DNA of 64,000 nt. It comes from Bdellovibrionaceae bacterium UBA3535 (lineage in GTDB: Bacteria > Bdellovibrionota > Bdellovibrionia > Bdellovibrionales > UBA840). Under the pieces are notes generated by a model that searched no databases, was not told the origin of the DNA, and saw only the letters and a program-made list of their open reading frames with translations. The DNA is taken from the NCBI GenBank assembly GCA_002376845.1, contig DFOS01000022.1:14201-78200 (forward strand), written 5' to 3'. Position 1 is the first letter of the stretch, and each line of letters starts with the position of its first letter. The translations under genes and the position numbers were made by a program. Below are positions 43,783 to 51,692 of the stretch, piece after piece.

Positions 43783-44667
43783 ATGCAGCCTTTTCAAGCA
43801 GATAAATGGACCCCTGTTGAGGGATTTGAATTTACCGACATAACATTTCACCGCGCAAAGGAACAAGGCACCCTAAGGATCGCCTTCAATCGTCCGGAAT
43901 GTCGGAATGCTTTTCGCCCACAAACTGTAGATGAATTGCTCACTGCCCTAGAATACGCACGAACTGATGCTAAGGTTGGTGTGGTTCTGCTAACTGGCAA
44001 TGGCCCAAGCCCTAAAGATGGCGGCTGGGCCTTTTGTGCCGGTGGCGATCAAAGAATACGCGGCAAAGACGGCTATCAGTATACTGGTGAGGATTCGCCT
44101 GATGCAGCTAAACTTGGTAGGCTTCATATTTTAGAAGTACAGCGACTCATTCGCTTTATGCCCAAAGTTGTTATGGCCGTAGTTCCTGGGTGGGCTGTTG
44201 GCGGTGGGCACTCCCTTCATGTGGTATGCGATCTTAGCTTAGCTTCCAAAGAACATGCCATCTTCAAGCAAACCGATCCAGATGTGGCAAGCTTTGATTC
44301 GGGCTATGGCTCTGCATACCTAGCGAAAATGGTCGGGCAAAAACGCGCCCGAGAAATCTTTTTTCTAGGCGCAAATTATAATGCCCAGGAAGCCTTTGAA
44401 ATGGGGATGGTAAACAAAGTGGTGCCCCATGCACAGCTTGAAGAGGTCGCTCTTGATTGGGCAAAGGAAATGAACAGCAAGAGCCCCACAGCCATGCGAA
44501 TGCTAAAATATGGCTTTAATTTGATGGACGATGGCCTTGTGGGACAACAACTCTTTGCTGGAGAAGCCACTCGTTTGGCCTATGGTACAGAGGAGGCGCA
44601 AGAGGGCCGAGATGCCTTTAATGAAAAACGCGCCAAAGACTTTAAGCGATTTCCATGGCATTACTAG
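43783..44667 (+). CDS. menB: 1,4-dihydroxy-2-naphthoyl-CoA synthase
   Basis: 294 residues of the crotonase fold. It closes the ring of o-succinylbenzoyl-CoA in menaquinone synthesis. MenB-specific features are FNRPECRNAFRPQTVDEL near 44-61, GWAFCAGGDQRIRG (oxyanion loop), VPGWAVGGGHSLHVVCDLSL, and DPDVASFDSGYGSAYLAKMV, with the C-terminal EEAQEGRDAFNEKRAKDFKR and PWHY ending that helps form the neighbouring active site. A GGAG precedes the start. No other men genes are in the window. Confidence 0.96.
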   Translation: MQPFQADKWTPVEGFEFTDITFHRAKEQGTLRIAFNRPECRNAFRPQTVDELLTALEYARTDAKVGVVLLTGNGPSPKDGGWAFCAGGDQRIRGKDGYQYTGEDSPDAAKLGRLHILEVQRLIRFMPKVVMAVVPGWAVGGGHSLHVVCDLSLASKEHAIFKQTDPDVASFDSGYGSAYLAKMVGQKRAREIFFLGANYNAQEAFEMGMVNKVVPHAQLEEVALDWAKEMNSKSPTAMRMLKYGFNLMDDGLVGQQLFAGEATRLAYGTEEAQEGRDAFNEKRAKDFKRFPWHY

Positions 44668-44769
44668 CTAGGTAAGTGCTTCAAAATATCATGTAAACTT
44701 TTATTACTTTTAGGAAAATCTAGGAAATTATTCCTCGCTGTATTATGTCTCCTTATATTAAGGGGCTAT

Positions 44770-45759
44770 ATGTTTACATTCTTATTTAGTTTTTTTCTTA
44801 GTTTCGCTCTTGCTGATGACGTTGACACGAATCCTTTGTCGGAACTAAAAAATGAATTATTAGAGACGACTAAATCGGTAGAGCAACTCAAAGAGCTCCT
44901 TGGAATTCCGAAAGGACATTTCATCCAAATCCATACTGGTGAATACCCTCATCTTATGGAGGAGTTTCGTCTCTACTCCCGAATTTATGAAAAAACTCCA
45001 GATTATGTTTTAGAGGCAGAAGAGTCTGTGTTTCGCAAAGTAAGACTACTTGGGAACCCTGAAATAAAGATAACTTCACAAGATGTTCTAGCTTTTCTCA
45101 AAGAGACAAAATCTGTGATTGCCGAACAGACAAAGCAAATCAATGAACGCGAGTTTATTGACCTGGCTACCCTTGAGTTTGACCACCTAGCACGTTCCTT
45201 TAGCCGTAAATTTGCTACTGAGATCTATCAACATGGACGTATTAGTGACTCCAGCATCGACAAGATGTCCCAGCAATTAGATCATTCCATTGCAAATTTA
45301 TACCCAAAAGACATCAATCAATTATTTATGAAAAAATATTTAGAGATAGCAGACAGATATGAGTCGCAGCATAGAATTCAAGGCTCCGAATTTTTGTTTC
45401 AGCTATTTCATTCTATGGCTGAATTTAGTGTTTATCGCAATGGCACAGATTTTAATAGACAAAAATACAATTCTATTTTCTTTGCAGTTATCAATACTGT
45501 TTTGGCTGAGCCCGATATGTACTTTAGCAATCGTGCCGATTTAAAATCTTTTTTATCCGCATCGCTAAAGGCCGTGGAACTGCACTATCAGGTCTATCAA
45601 CAAATATCTCAAGAAAAGGATTCTCGCCGCGAGAGTCTATCGAAGGCAGAAATGCAAAAAGCGGCTAAATTGCATGATGCTTTAGAGGCATTTTTATTAA
45701 AAACATTCCCCCATCTAAATACCCGAATGAGCAACCGAACTTGCCGCCGACTTTTTTAG
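44770..45759 (+). CDS. exported protein of unknown function
   Basis: 329 residues. AAGGGG precedes ATG 44770. Signal peptide MFTFLFSFFLSFALADD, cut near residue 15. The mature protein is highly helical and charged, with no cysteine until the last residues (NRTCRRLF). Stretches such as TTKSVEQLKELLGI, QTKQINEREFIDLATLEFDH and SSIDKMSQQLDHSIANLYPK suggest a helical bundle. No known family is recognised. Its last 45 bp overlap the convergent trmO gene, so the final 15 residues are encoded antisense to trmO. Confidence 0.6.
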   Translation: MFTFLFSFFLSFALADDVDTNPLSELKNELLETTKSVEQLKELLGIPKGHFIQIHTGEYPHLMEEFRLYSRIYEKTPDYVLEAEESVFRKVRLLGNPEIKITSQDVLAFLKETKSVIAEQTKQINEREFIDLATLEFDHLARSFSRKFATEIYQHGRISDSSIDKMSQQLDHSIANLYPKDINQLFMKKYLEIADRYESQHRIQGSEFLFQLFHSMAEFSVYRNGTDFNRQKYNSIFFAVINTVLAEPDMYFSNRADLKSFLSASLKAVELHYQVYQQISQEKDSRRESLSKAEMQKAAKLHDALEAFLLKTFPHLNTRMSNRTCRRLF

Positions 45760-46449
45760 ATCTACAATGCCCTTTACTACTAGCCTGTTGTTATCAATAA
45801 AAAATTGTACATCATATTGATAGAACTGCATATGGTATACTTTATCACGGCTTTGATAAAGATATGGTCTAGGATCTTCTTGTAAAATTTCAGTAAGGCA
45901 GGTCCTGATGTCCTGAAAATCCGGATAGTCCTTTTGTATTTCTTTTTCCATACTCAATAACTTCGTCTGCAGCATATCTTCAAAGATCACCTGCATTGGA
46001 TTTTGCTCTTGCCGCCAACTGGCAGATTTTGCGTTCATAATTTTATCGTATTCAGGTATATAGGGCTTAATATCAAATAGCGGGCTATGATCCAAAAAGT
46101 CGACTCCCCTAAAATGCAAGCTTCGTCCTTCTACTCTTAGTAATTCCACGCAGGAAAGGGCAATGGGATTGGGTCGAATGGGGGACCTAGTGGCAAAACA
46201 GCCGCGTTTTTGCCCATTAAGCTTGGGCACGGATACCTTATTTTTATTGCGTGAAGCCTCATGTTCATGAAAGGCCCACAACAACCATATATGGGAAAAG
46301 CCATCTAAACCATCCAATATGGAATCAAAATCAATAGTCGGTGCTAGCTCTGCCATTCCAATACAATGAGCACTATATTTTGTTTGCCGGGGTATGCCGA
46401 AACGCTGTGAAAAAGGTGATCGAAGAAAGCCTATAGGGTTTATCTGCAT
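45715..46449 (-). CDS. trmO: tRNA m6t6A37 methyltransferase TrmO
   Basis: 244 residues. The N-terminal beta-barrel (about 1-150) is the UPF0066/TsaA fold: IGFLRSPFSQRFGIPRQTKY, LDGFSHIWLLWAFHE, and KRGCFATRSPIRPNPIALSC with the SAM-binding RSPxRPNPI motif. The C-terminal domain (about 165-235) carries DPRPYLYQSRDKVYHMQFYQ, as in E. coli TrmO (YaeB, 235 residues). It methylates N6-threonylcarbamoyladenosine at position 37 of tRNA-Thr. It is transcribed away from the tRNA-Pro just to its right. Confidence 0.93.
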   Translation of the reverse strand: MQINPIGFLRSPFSQRFGIPRQTKYSAHCIGMAELAPTIDFDSILDGLDGFSHIWLLWAFHEHEASRNKNKVSVPKLNGQKRGCFATRSPIRPNPIALSCVELLRVEGRSLHFRGVDFLDHSPLFDIKPYIPEYDKIMNAKSASWRQEQNPMQVIFEDMLQTKLLSMEKEIQKDYPDFQDIRTCLTEILQEDPRPYLYQSRDKVYHMQFYQYDVQFFIDNNRLVVKGIVDLKKSAASSVAHSGI

Positions 46450-46529
46450 GGGAAGTATTTATAATAAGCTTGCCGCTCTTTCAATAGGGATTGCCTATTG
46501 GGCTATTTTCCCCTAATAATTTCCGTGTA

Positions 46530-46606
46530 CGGACCGTAGCGCAGCCTGGTAGCGCGCCACCTTGGGGTGGTGGAGGTCGCTGGTTCAAATCCAGTCGGTC
46601 CGACCA
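46530..46606 (+). tRNA. tRNA-Pro (anticodon GGG)
   Basis: 77 nt with a 7-bp acceptor stem CGGACCG/CGGTCCG, D arm AGCGCAGCCTGGTAGCGC, anticodon stem CCACC/GGTGG with loop TTGGGGT (anticodon GGG), and T arm CTGGTTCAAATCCAG. The CCA end is encoded (46604-46606). It marks the left edge of the AT-rich accessory cluster. Confidence 0.97.
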
Positions 46607-46730
46607 TTTACAAATTTACCTATGTGTCGGGAAGAACCATTTCTAAAAGCTATATATGAAAAACTTTTTTAATAACAATAAAGCTCTAGGCATCTAAGTA
46701 TTTTTCCGTTAGGTTTGAATAGAGGTGGCT

Positions 46731-47012
46731 GTGAAAAATAGAAAACCTATTATTCCCGTTTCAAAAAGCTTTGCTAGGTATTTAAAAGAAGCGCGGCTAA
46801 ATGCTGGTCTAACACAAACTTATGTAGCAGAGCAATTAGGCGTAAAGAACCAACTTATATGCAATTGGGAGCGTGGGGCTTCATCTCCAAGTTTTAATTT
46901 TCTACCTATATTGATTGACCTTTATGGCTTGAGCAAAATAGAAGTTATGGAGCAACTCCTTAAAGAACATAATCGTATTTATACAGAAGCTCTAAAAATT
47001 CGACGCAAGTAA
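46731..47012 (+). CDS. XRE-family transcriptional regulator
   Basis: 93 residues from GTG 46731, five bases after AGAGG; GTG 46725 two codons earlier is possible. A single helix-turn-helix domain fills the protein: FARYLKEARLNAGLTQTYVA at about 11-30, then EQLGVKNQLICNWERGASSP, a lambda-repressor-like fold. A basic C-terminal helix follows (IYTEALKIRRK). It opens the cluster next to tRNA-Pro and is followed by a gap holding two palindromes, so it may repress or activate the downstream enzymes. No signal-sensing domain is present. Confidence 0.85.
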   Translation: MKNRKPIIPVSKSFARYLKEARLNAGLTQTYVAEQLGVKNQLICNWERGASSPSFNFLPILIDLYGLSKIEVMEQLLKEHNRIYTEALKIRRK

Positions 47013-47047
47013 AGAGCGATAAAAAATCATTTATTGTACTAGACCAA

Positions 47048-47068
47048 AGTAAATATTTTATATTTACT
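47048..47068. promoter_or_regulatory. inverted repeat after the XRE gene, candidate operator
   Basis: Arms AGTAAATA/TATTTACT separated by TTTTA. It lies 36 bp after the regulator stop. A -35-like TTGTAC (47034-47039) and a -10-like TATATT (47059-47064) flank or overlap it, so a bound regulator could control the enzyme genes. Confidence 0.45.
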
Positions 47069-47085
47069 AAGCATCCTGCCCTAAT

Positions 47086-47104
47086 AAATTAATTATATTA
47101 ATTT
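47086..47104. promoter_or_regulatory. 19-bp palindrome upstream of the acyltransferase-like gene
   Basis: AAATTAAT-TAT-ATTAATTT, eight perfect pairs around a 3-bp centre. It lies 64 bp before the start at 47168. Its sequence differs from the first inverted repeat, so the two may bind different proteins or be chance AT-rich symmetry. Confidence 0.4.
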
Positions 47105-47167
47105 TTGATTTAGTTTTTCTGTTTCTGGCCGATACATTGACTGAAAATATAATAACAAAGGAATTCT

Positions 47168-47842
47168 ATGAATTTCAAATCTTATATTATCAGTGGCCGT
47201 CGAGATCATAATATCGATGAAGAAATTTATAACAAGGCTTATCAACATTGGAAAAAAATATGGATTCCTGAAATTTTTAATAAGACCGAGTTTTGTTCAG
47301 ATTACTTCATAAAAATGCAAAATTTGTTTGTTATTATGAGTGATGATCGAGTTGCAGCCCTGGCGGCTTTTAATTTTTACGATTTATCACAAGAGTCAGA
47401 TCGAGATCTAAGCTATATTCAATATCTACAGAAAGCTGGTTTTTTTGAAAAAAGCAAAAAAAATCCATTATTAATTTCAGGCGAATATATTTCTCGTCAC
47501 CCAATTTTTTCTGTCAAAAATACCGGTATTTCTCTAGGTAGTATTCTTATTGGTATGATTCAACAAGCATTTATACACTCTATAGCCGATTATATTTTAG
47601 GAACCACATTTATTTTTCGCGGTGTTGATCAAATGGCTAAAGAGTTTGGCTTTCAGTCCGTTGCAAATATCGATCGCTTTGGCATTCCCTGCGCAATAGT
47701 TTTGAATACTAGGGAAGGCGCTAAAACTCACCCTGATGCCAAGCATGCTTATTTAATTGAAGAGCTATGGAATACTTCCATCAATTTAAAAATATATAAT
47801 TCACAGGAGACCCATTATGACAAACTTACGAAAAGTATATGA
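47168..47842 (+). CDS. GNAT-like N-acyltransferase of the accessory cluster
   Basis: 224 residues. ATG 47168 follows AAAGG. The layout suggests a GNAT fold of the LuxI/FeeM-like, acyl-chain-transferring kind: a strand NLFVIMSDDRVAALAAFNFY near 52-71, a long strand and turn NPLLISGEYISRHPIFSVKN near 99-118, a cofactor-loop-like GISLGSILIGMIQQAFIHS near 120-138, then ILGTTFIFRGVDQMAKEFGF near 143-162. I do not see a certain acyl-CoA loop (Q/RxxGxG/A), so the call is tentative. It overlaps the next gene by 26 bp. A role in making an acylated small molecule is inference from neighbours. Confidence 0.5.
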   Translation: MNFKSYIISGRRDHNIDEEIYNKAYQHWKKIWIPEIFNKTEFCSDYFIKMQNLFVIMSDDRVAALAAFNFYDLSQESDRDLSYIQYLQKAGFFEKSKKNPLLISGEYISRHPIFSVKNTGISLGSILIGMIQQAFIHSIADYILGTTFIFRGVDQMAKEFGFQSVANIDRFGIPCAIVLNTREGAKTHPDAKHAYLIEELWNTSINLKIYNSQETHYDKLTKSI

Positions 47843-48461
47843 TGAGTGCATGACTGATATGGTTAAGGCAATTAAAAGCTTCCCATTAGAAAATAGGCAT
47901 GCTTATGCTGCCTGGCTACGTGATATATATGAATACGCAGAACACTCTACTCGTATACTAGCACAAACTGCATCAAATATCCCCACAAAATACAACAATA
48001 TATCCAACCGTTTTATTCGTCATGCGGCCGAAGAAACAGGACATGAGAAACTGGTTGAAAAGGACTTAAAAGCCCTTGGTTTTGATGTACAACAAATGGA
48101 GGCAACAACGGAGTCTAAGTTTTTTTACCAAAGTCTATATTACTGGCTTTCAAAACACGCTAACCCTCTTGGCATTATGGGATGGATCCTAGCACTTGAA
48201 GGCGCTGCAGTAAATGCAGCACCCTGGGCATATTCTATAGTCAAGGAGGTACATGGCAAAAAAGCTGGCTATTTTTTAAAAGTACATGGTGAAGAGGACC
48301 CAAGTCACTTAGAGGATGCTTTTAAAACTATAGAAAAACTCGATCAGGCGGACGTTGATTTGGTAATCAAGTCTCTAAAGCAATACAGCATACAATATGT
48401 GAAAATATTGGAATCAATTAAATCTTCGACAATACATGGGGTAAACAACCAAGCTGCCTAA
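47817..48461 (+). CDS. haem-oxygenase-like diiron protein (HDO/TenA fold)
   Basis: 214 residues. ATG 47817 is preceded by CAGGAGACC and lies inside the preceding gene. The seven-helix haem-oxygenase-like fold is suggested by spaced metal-ligand motifs: E42-H43, then E73-TG-H76 in HAAEETGHE, E128 in LALEGAA, and H157-x3-D161-x2-H164 in VHGEEDPSHLED. This set fits the heme-oxygenase-like diiron oxidase/oxygenase family (UndA, SznF, BesC type), which performs oxidative cleavage, desaturation or N-oxygenation. It could act on the product of the acyltransferase. A TenA-like thiaminase role is less likely given the intact ligand set. Confidence 0.75.
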   Translation: MTNLRKVYDECMTDMVKAIKSFPLENRHAYAAWLRDIYEYAEHSTRILAQTASNIPTKYNNISNRFIRHAAEETGHEKLVEKDLKALGFDVQQMEATTESKFFYQSLYYWLSKHANPLGIMGWILALEGAAVNAAPWAYSIVKEVHGKKAGYFLKVHGEEDPSHLEDAFKTIEKLDQADVDLVIKSLKQYSIQYVKILESIKSSTIHGVNNQAA

Positions 48462-48499
48462 ATATTTTCCACAGGCTCATTAAAAGCTTTGTATCCCCC

Positions 48500-49246
48500 T
48501 TGCTATGCTCAAAAAAATGGCTTACTATTCGCTCAATGTTGGAACAGGAATCACAAAGCTTTATAACAAATGACTTTCGTAGAAGCTGCGAGGAAATTTG
48601 CCAGATTTTGTCTGACTATGGTCATCAAGTACGGCCATACCAAGATCCAAACTTAGCCATTTTTGGACGCCTAGATTGCGCTCGGCAAAACCAAGCGTTA
48701 AGTGATATTCGTATCTACTTATCATCTATCTACGATACTAGAGGCCTCAAAAAAAATCCTAATCTAGGTATGCAATTTTTATGGTCTAGCCTAAAAACAT
48801 ATGGTCTAAAATGTCCTCATGATTTTTTTAATAAAATTTCTGAAGACTGTATCATTGAATTATATGATTTAGAATATAAGCAAGTTTGGCGAAACTTTCA
48901 TTTTTTTGATGTGTGCAGTTACACTATCGAGCAAGTATTTTGTGAACCATGGACAGATAGGTATAAGCGTGACGAGAAAATGATGCAGAAATGCATTGAA
49001 CTAACAAAAGCATGCTTAGAAGGAAGCTTTGAGACCATGACAACCAATTTACCAGCACACCTAATTTCAGAGCGCTATTCAGAGTTTGGCTATGACATTA
49101 TGATTACACATAGTCACTTAGCGCCAGTACGTCTGTCTAAAACAGCTAAGCTCGCTGGCTATCTAGTTCTCTCTTCTGGGAAGGTTATTTCACAACAAAC
49201 AAATAAATACGAACCTACTATGACTAGAGCTGAGACAATTCTTTAG
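48500..49246 (+). CDS. protein of unknown function in the accessory cluster
   Basis: 248 residues as read from TTG 48500, or 236 from ATG 48536. Neither start has a clear ribosome binding site. The sequence is soluble, with about five scattered cysteines (CEEICQIL, LDCARQNQ, LKCPHDFF, VCSYT, VFCEPW) and aromatic helices (YKQVWRNFHFFDVCSYTIEQ, DRYKRDEKMMQKCIEL). The C-terminus SEFGYDIMITHSHLAPVRLS and KTAKLAGYLVLSSGKVIS looks like strands. I recognise no family. Its place between the diiron protein and the desaturase suggests a shared pathway; it could be a substrate-binding or condensing protein. Confidence 0.6.
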   Translation: MLCSKKWLTIRSMLEQESQSFITNDFRRSCEEICQILSDYGHQVRPYQDPNLAIFGRLDCARQNQALSDIRIYLSSIYDTRGLKKNPNLGMQFLWSSLKTYGLKCPHDFFNKISEDCIIELYDLEYKQVWRNFHFFDVCSYTIEQVFCEPWTDRYKRDEKMMQKCIELTKACLEGSFETMTTNLPAHLISERYSEFGYDIMITHSHLAPVRLSKTAKLAGYLVLSSGKVISQQTNKYEPTMTRAETIL

Positions 49247-49311
49247 TATAATTTTCTAGACTAAAACTTTTTTTATTTATTTTTTGTAGGTTTCCACCGA
49301 AGAAAAATATA

Positions 49312-50217
49312 ATGGACTCAAGCTATACTAAATATATCAACGATATGTGGTACTTGCCTAAGGCCACGTTACTAAGAATCTTTGTCCTTACTGGACTAGG
49401 ACTCTTTTTTGCTATAAAAAATCCATTTCATACAATGGCGGTCGATGACACCCTCTTCTTTCTACCCGTGTTCTTTTTAATATCATCTGCCAAACTAGTT
49501 GCCATATTCACAGCGATTTTACTTGGAACAGGAACTTGTATCTATTTATATTCTGCTGACTGGCTTTATATGGTAGGTTTATTGAGCGCAATTATATTTA
49601 CCGTTCCATTAACCAGTCTTTTACATATTACTTCTCATGGTTGTATAAGGCCAAGATGGTTAAATCGGCTCCTAGGTGAATTTAGTGCTATTAGCCAGCT
49701 CTCCAGTTTTACCGATTGGATGGTTATGCATGCTCTTCATCACATTCATGTAGACGACCCCAAACTAGACCCTCATCCCCCAGATGGTAAAACTTACTGG
49801 ACATATATTCGAAATATGAAAGCTAATGCAGTAAATGTTTATGTCAAAGCCTTCCAAAGAAAACATGGCTCTAAAAAGAATTTTGAATTGTGCTTAAAAG
49901 TGTTTATCTTACTTAGTAAAATTCAAACATATGTGTTTATATTATTTTGGTATTTTCTATTGGGGCCAAAGCTTTTTATATCAGGTCTTGTATTTTCTAT
50001 AGCGGTAAAAACCTTACATTATGCATGGTTTAACTGGCGAACTCACAAGGCGCTAGAAAATGGAAATGTTGAAATACTCAATCTTGATGGCGGTATTTAT
50101 ACAATATTTAATTTACTTAGCTATAATATGTATTATCATGGAAACCATCATAATCAGATGTACACAGCTAATCCCAAAAAAATAATAAATAGAGCTCTAC
50201 ACAAAAAAGCTTCTTAG
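49312..50217 (+). CDS. membrane fatty acid desaturase/hydroxylase-like protein
   Basis: 301 residues with five or six membrane helices and the three histidine boxes of membrane diiron desaturases: HITSH at 105-109, HALHHIH at 140-146, and HGNHH at 276-280. A further H236 (KTLHYAWF) lies on the last helix before box 3. The order and spacing suit an acyl-lipid or acyl-CoA desaturase, hydroxylase or ketolase. ATG 49312 follows GAAGAAAA. It closes the cluster and is the second diiron enzyme in it, after the HDO-like gene. Substrate unknown; an acyl chain joined to an amino acid is possible. Confidence 0.82.
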   Translation: MDSSYTKYINDMWYLPKATLLRIFVLTGLGLFFAIKNPFHTMAVDDTLFFLPVFFLISSAKLVAIFTAILLGTGTCIYLYSADWLYMVGLLSAIIFTVPLTSLLHITSHGCIRPRWLNRLLGEFSAISQLSSFTDWMVMHALHHIHVDDPKLDPHPPDGKTYWTYIRNMKANAVNVYVKAFQRKHGSKKNFELCLKVFILLSKIQTYVFILFWYFLLGPKLFISGLVFSIAVKTLHYAWFNWRTHKALENGNVEILNLDGGIYTIFNLLSYNMYYHGNHHNQMYTANPKKIINRALHKKAS

Positions 50218-50651
50218 ATATGTCTTTGGCGCTAGCTCGGGCGTCCAGCTATTTAATGAAATCACCAACGAAATCATTGGCATAATATCTAGCAAAAAAA
50301 TGAACTTTTTACCTATCCTGACAGCTCTTGCCAGGCAAAATAGTGGTTGAGCCATGGTTGATTGTAAAAAAACGTATAAAACTGTCCACAGGTAGTACCG
50401 CACTTGAGACGCCAACCATAGGGGTACGTAGCTTATCAGCTCTAGCTATTGCCCCCGCTGCAGGAACACTGGCATGGGTCATACAGCCTTTTTAGCCAGT
50501 CATCAAATTAGTAGTTCCATTCTTATGCTTTAGATATGATATACAGTATACCAAAGTCATGACCATTACTTGTTAAGTATAATTTGCACTTAGCACAAAA
50601 GTTTTACCCAGCTGCAGATGTCGATTCCAAAAGCCAGAAAAATGCTTAAAA
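50218..50651. other. 434-bp stretch without a convincing gene
   Basis: No clear gene. The minus strand holds two short out-of-phase frames: 50309-50482 (57 residues starting MTHASVPAAGAIARADKLR) and 50197-50415 (72 residues, hydrophobic). They could be the remains of one frameshifted gene, but no family is recognisable. The stretch separates the accessory cluster from the ankyrin gene and is visibly richer in G+C than the cluster. Confidence 0.5.
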
Positions 50652-50666
50652 TTGCAAACATTCATT

Positions 50667-51692
50667 ATGAAAAGATATTTAAAGCACACTTTTTTTCTAG
50701 CCACCCTAGCAATGCCAATAGCATCTTATGGTATTAATGCATGTAATAATATATTCGATTCGACTATAAAACAAAAGCTCTACCAAAATGCCATAATATC
50801 TACCTCTCCCATTTATGTTTTAGCTTGGAAAAAAAGCCAAAATGCATTTGATCAATACGATGCCAATTTTCCCTATAAAGAGCTAGTGTCTGAATATATA
50901 AAACAAGGTTGGAATATTGATGCCCTTGATCGCGATGGCTACACTCTATTGATGCATGCTGCAGCTTCGGAAAACACATATTTGCAAATGGCTTTAGCAG
51001 AGCTAGGGGCAAAACTAGATATTAAGGGCCCTGGTGGTAAAACAGCGGCAGAGCTTTCACTAGAAATAAGAGGCCAGCCTACAAGCTTATGGTATATGAG
51101 CAAAAATCAAAGTCTTAACGGCCGCTATGTGGGTAAAGAAGCCTGGAAAGCCTACCGGGATAGAGATTTTATAAAACTTGACCATTTATTTGAGCAAGGT
51201 CTGGCTGTTGATATGTTCGAGCTATCAAGTGGGAAATCACTTCTTAGTTTAGCTAGCACTCAAAATGATCTGACAATGATGCGCTTTTTACTAAGCCATG
51301 GTGCCAATCCCAATTTTGGCAACTTTAACACCAACAACAGTCACTTACCTGTCATGGAGGCTGCTAAAAACTTTCATATCGAAGCCTTACAAGTTTTGCT
51401 CCAGCACAAAGCAGATATCAACGGTCTTGGTCACTCTTATTTTGATAGCAATACAGTCAGACAAAGTATATGGGAGCTTGCTCACTTGAAGCAGCCACCA
51501 GTCAAAGCTTATGATTTCTTTGAATGGCTGTTAAAAAATCAAGCCAACCCTTATACGAATGTTCACCAACAAACTAAATTCGGTGATTTGCAAAGCTTTC
51601 TAGATCATGCATTCTTGTATGGAGGAACTGATCAATTAAAAAAACACAAGTTGGAACAACTACTGCGTCACTATCGGCATTTAGAAAATTAA
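50667..51692 (+). CDS. exported ankyrin-repeat protein
   Basis: 341 residues from ATG 50667; a TTG at 50652 in frame is possible. The signal peptide MKRYLKHTFFLATLAMPIASYG is followed by a helical segment. At least four ankyrin-like repeats follow: LDRDGYTLLMHAAASENTYL, KSLLSLASTQNDLTMMRFLL, NSHLPVMEAAKNFHIEALQV and a degenerate later one. The repeats form a protein-binding surface in the periplasm or outside the cell. It converges with the GLUG lipoprotein and shares 4 bp of stop codons with it. Confidence 0.82.
   Translation: MKRYLKHTFFLATLAMPIASYGINACNNIFDSTIKQKLYQNAIISTSPIYVLAWKKSQNAFDQYDANFPYKELVSEYIKQGWNIDALDRDGYTLLMHAAASENTYLQMALAELGAKLDIKGPGGKTAAELSLEIRGQPTSLWYMSKNQSLNGRYVGKEAWKAYRDRDFIKLDHLFEQGLAVDMFELSSGKSLLSLASTQNDLTMMRFLLSHGANPNFGNFNTNNSHLPVMEAAKNFHIEALQVLLQHKADINGLGHSYFDSNTVRQSIWELAHLKQPPVKAYDFFEWLLKNQANPYTNVHQQTKFGDLQSFLDHAFLYGGTDQLKKHKLEQLLRHYRHLEN

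Noticed and set aside
46530..50217. Integrative element inserted at tRNA-Pro
   Set aside because: I found no integrase or recombinase gene in the stretch, and I did not find a second copy of the tRNA 3' end to act as attR.
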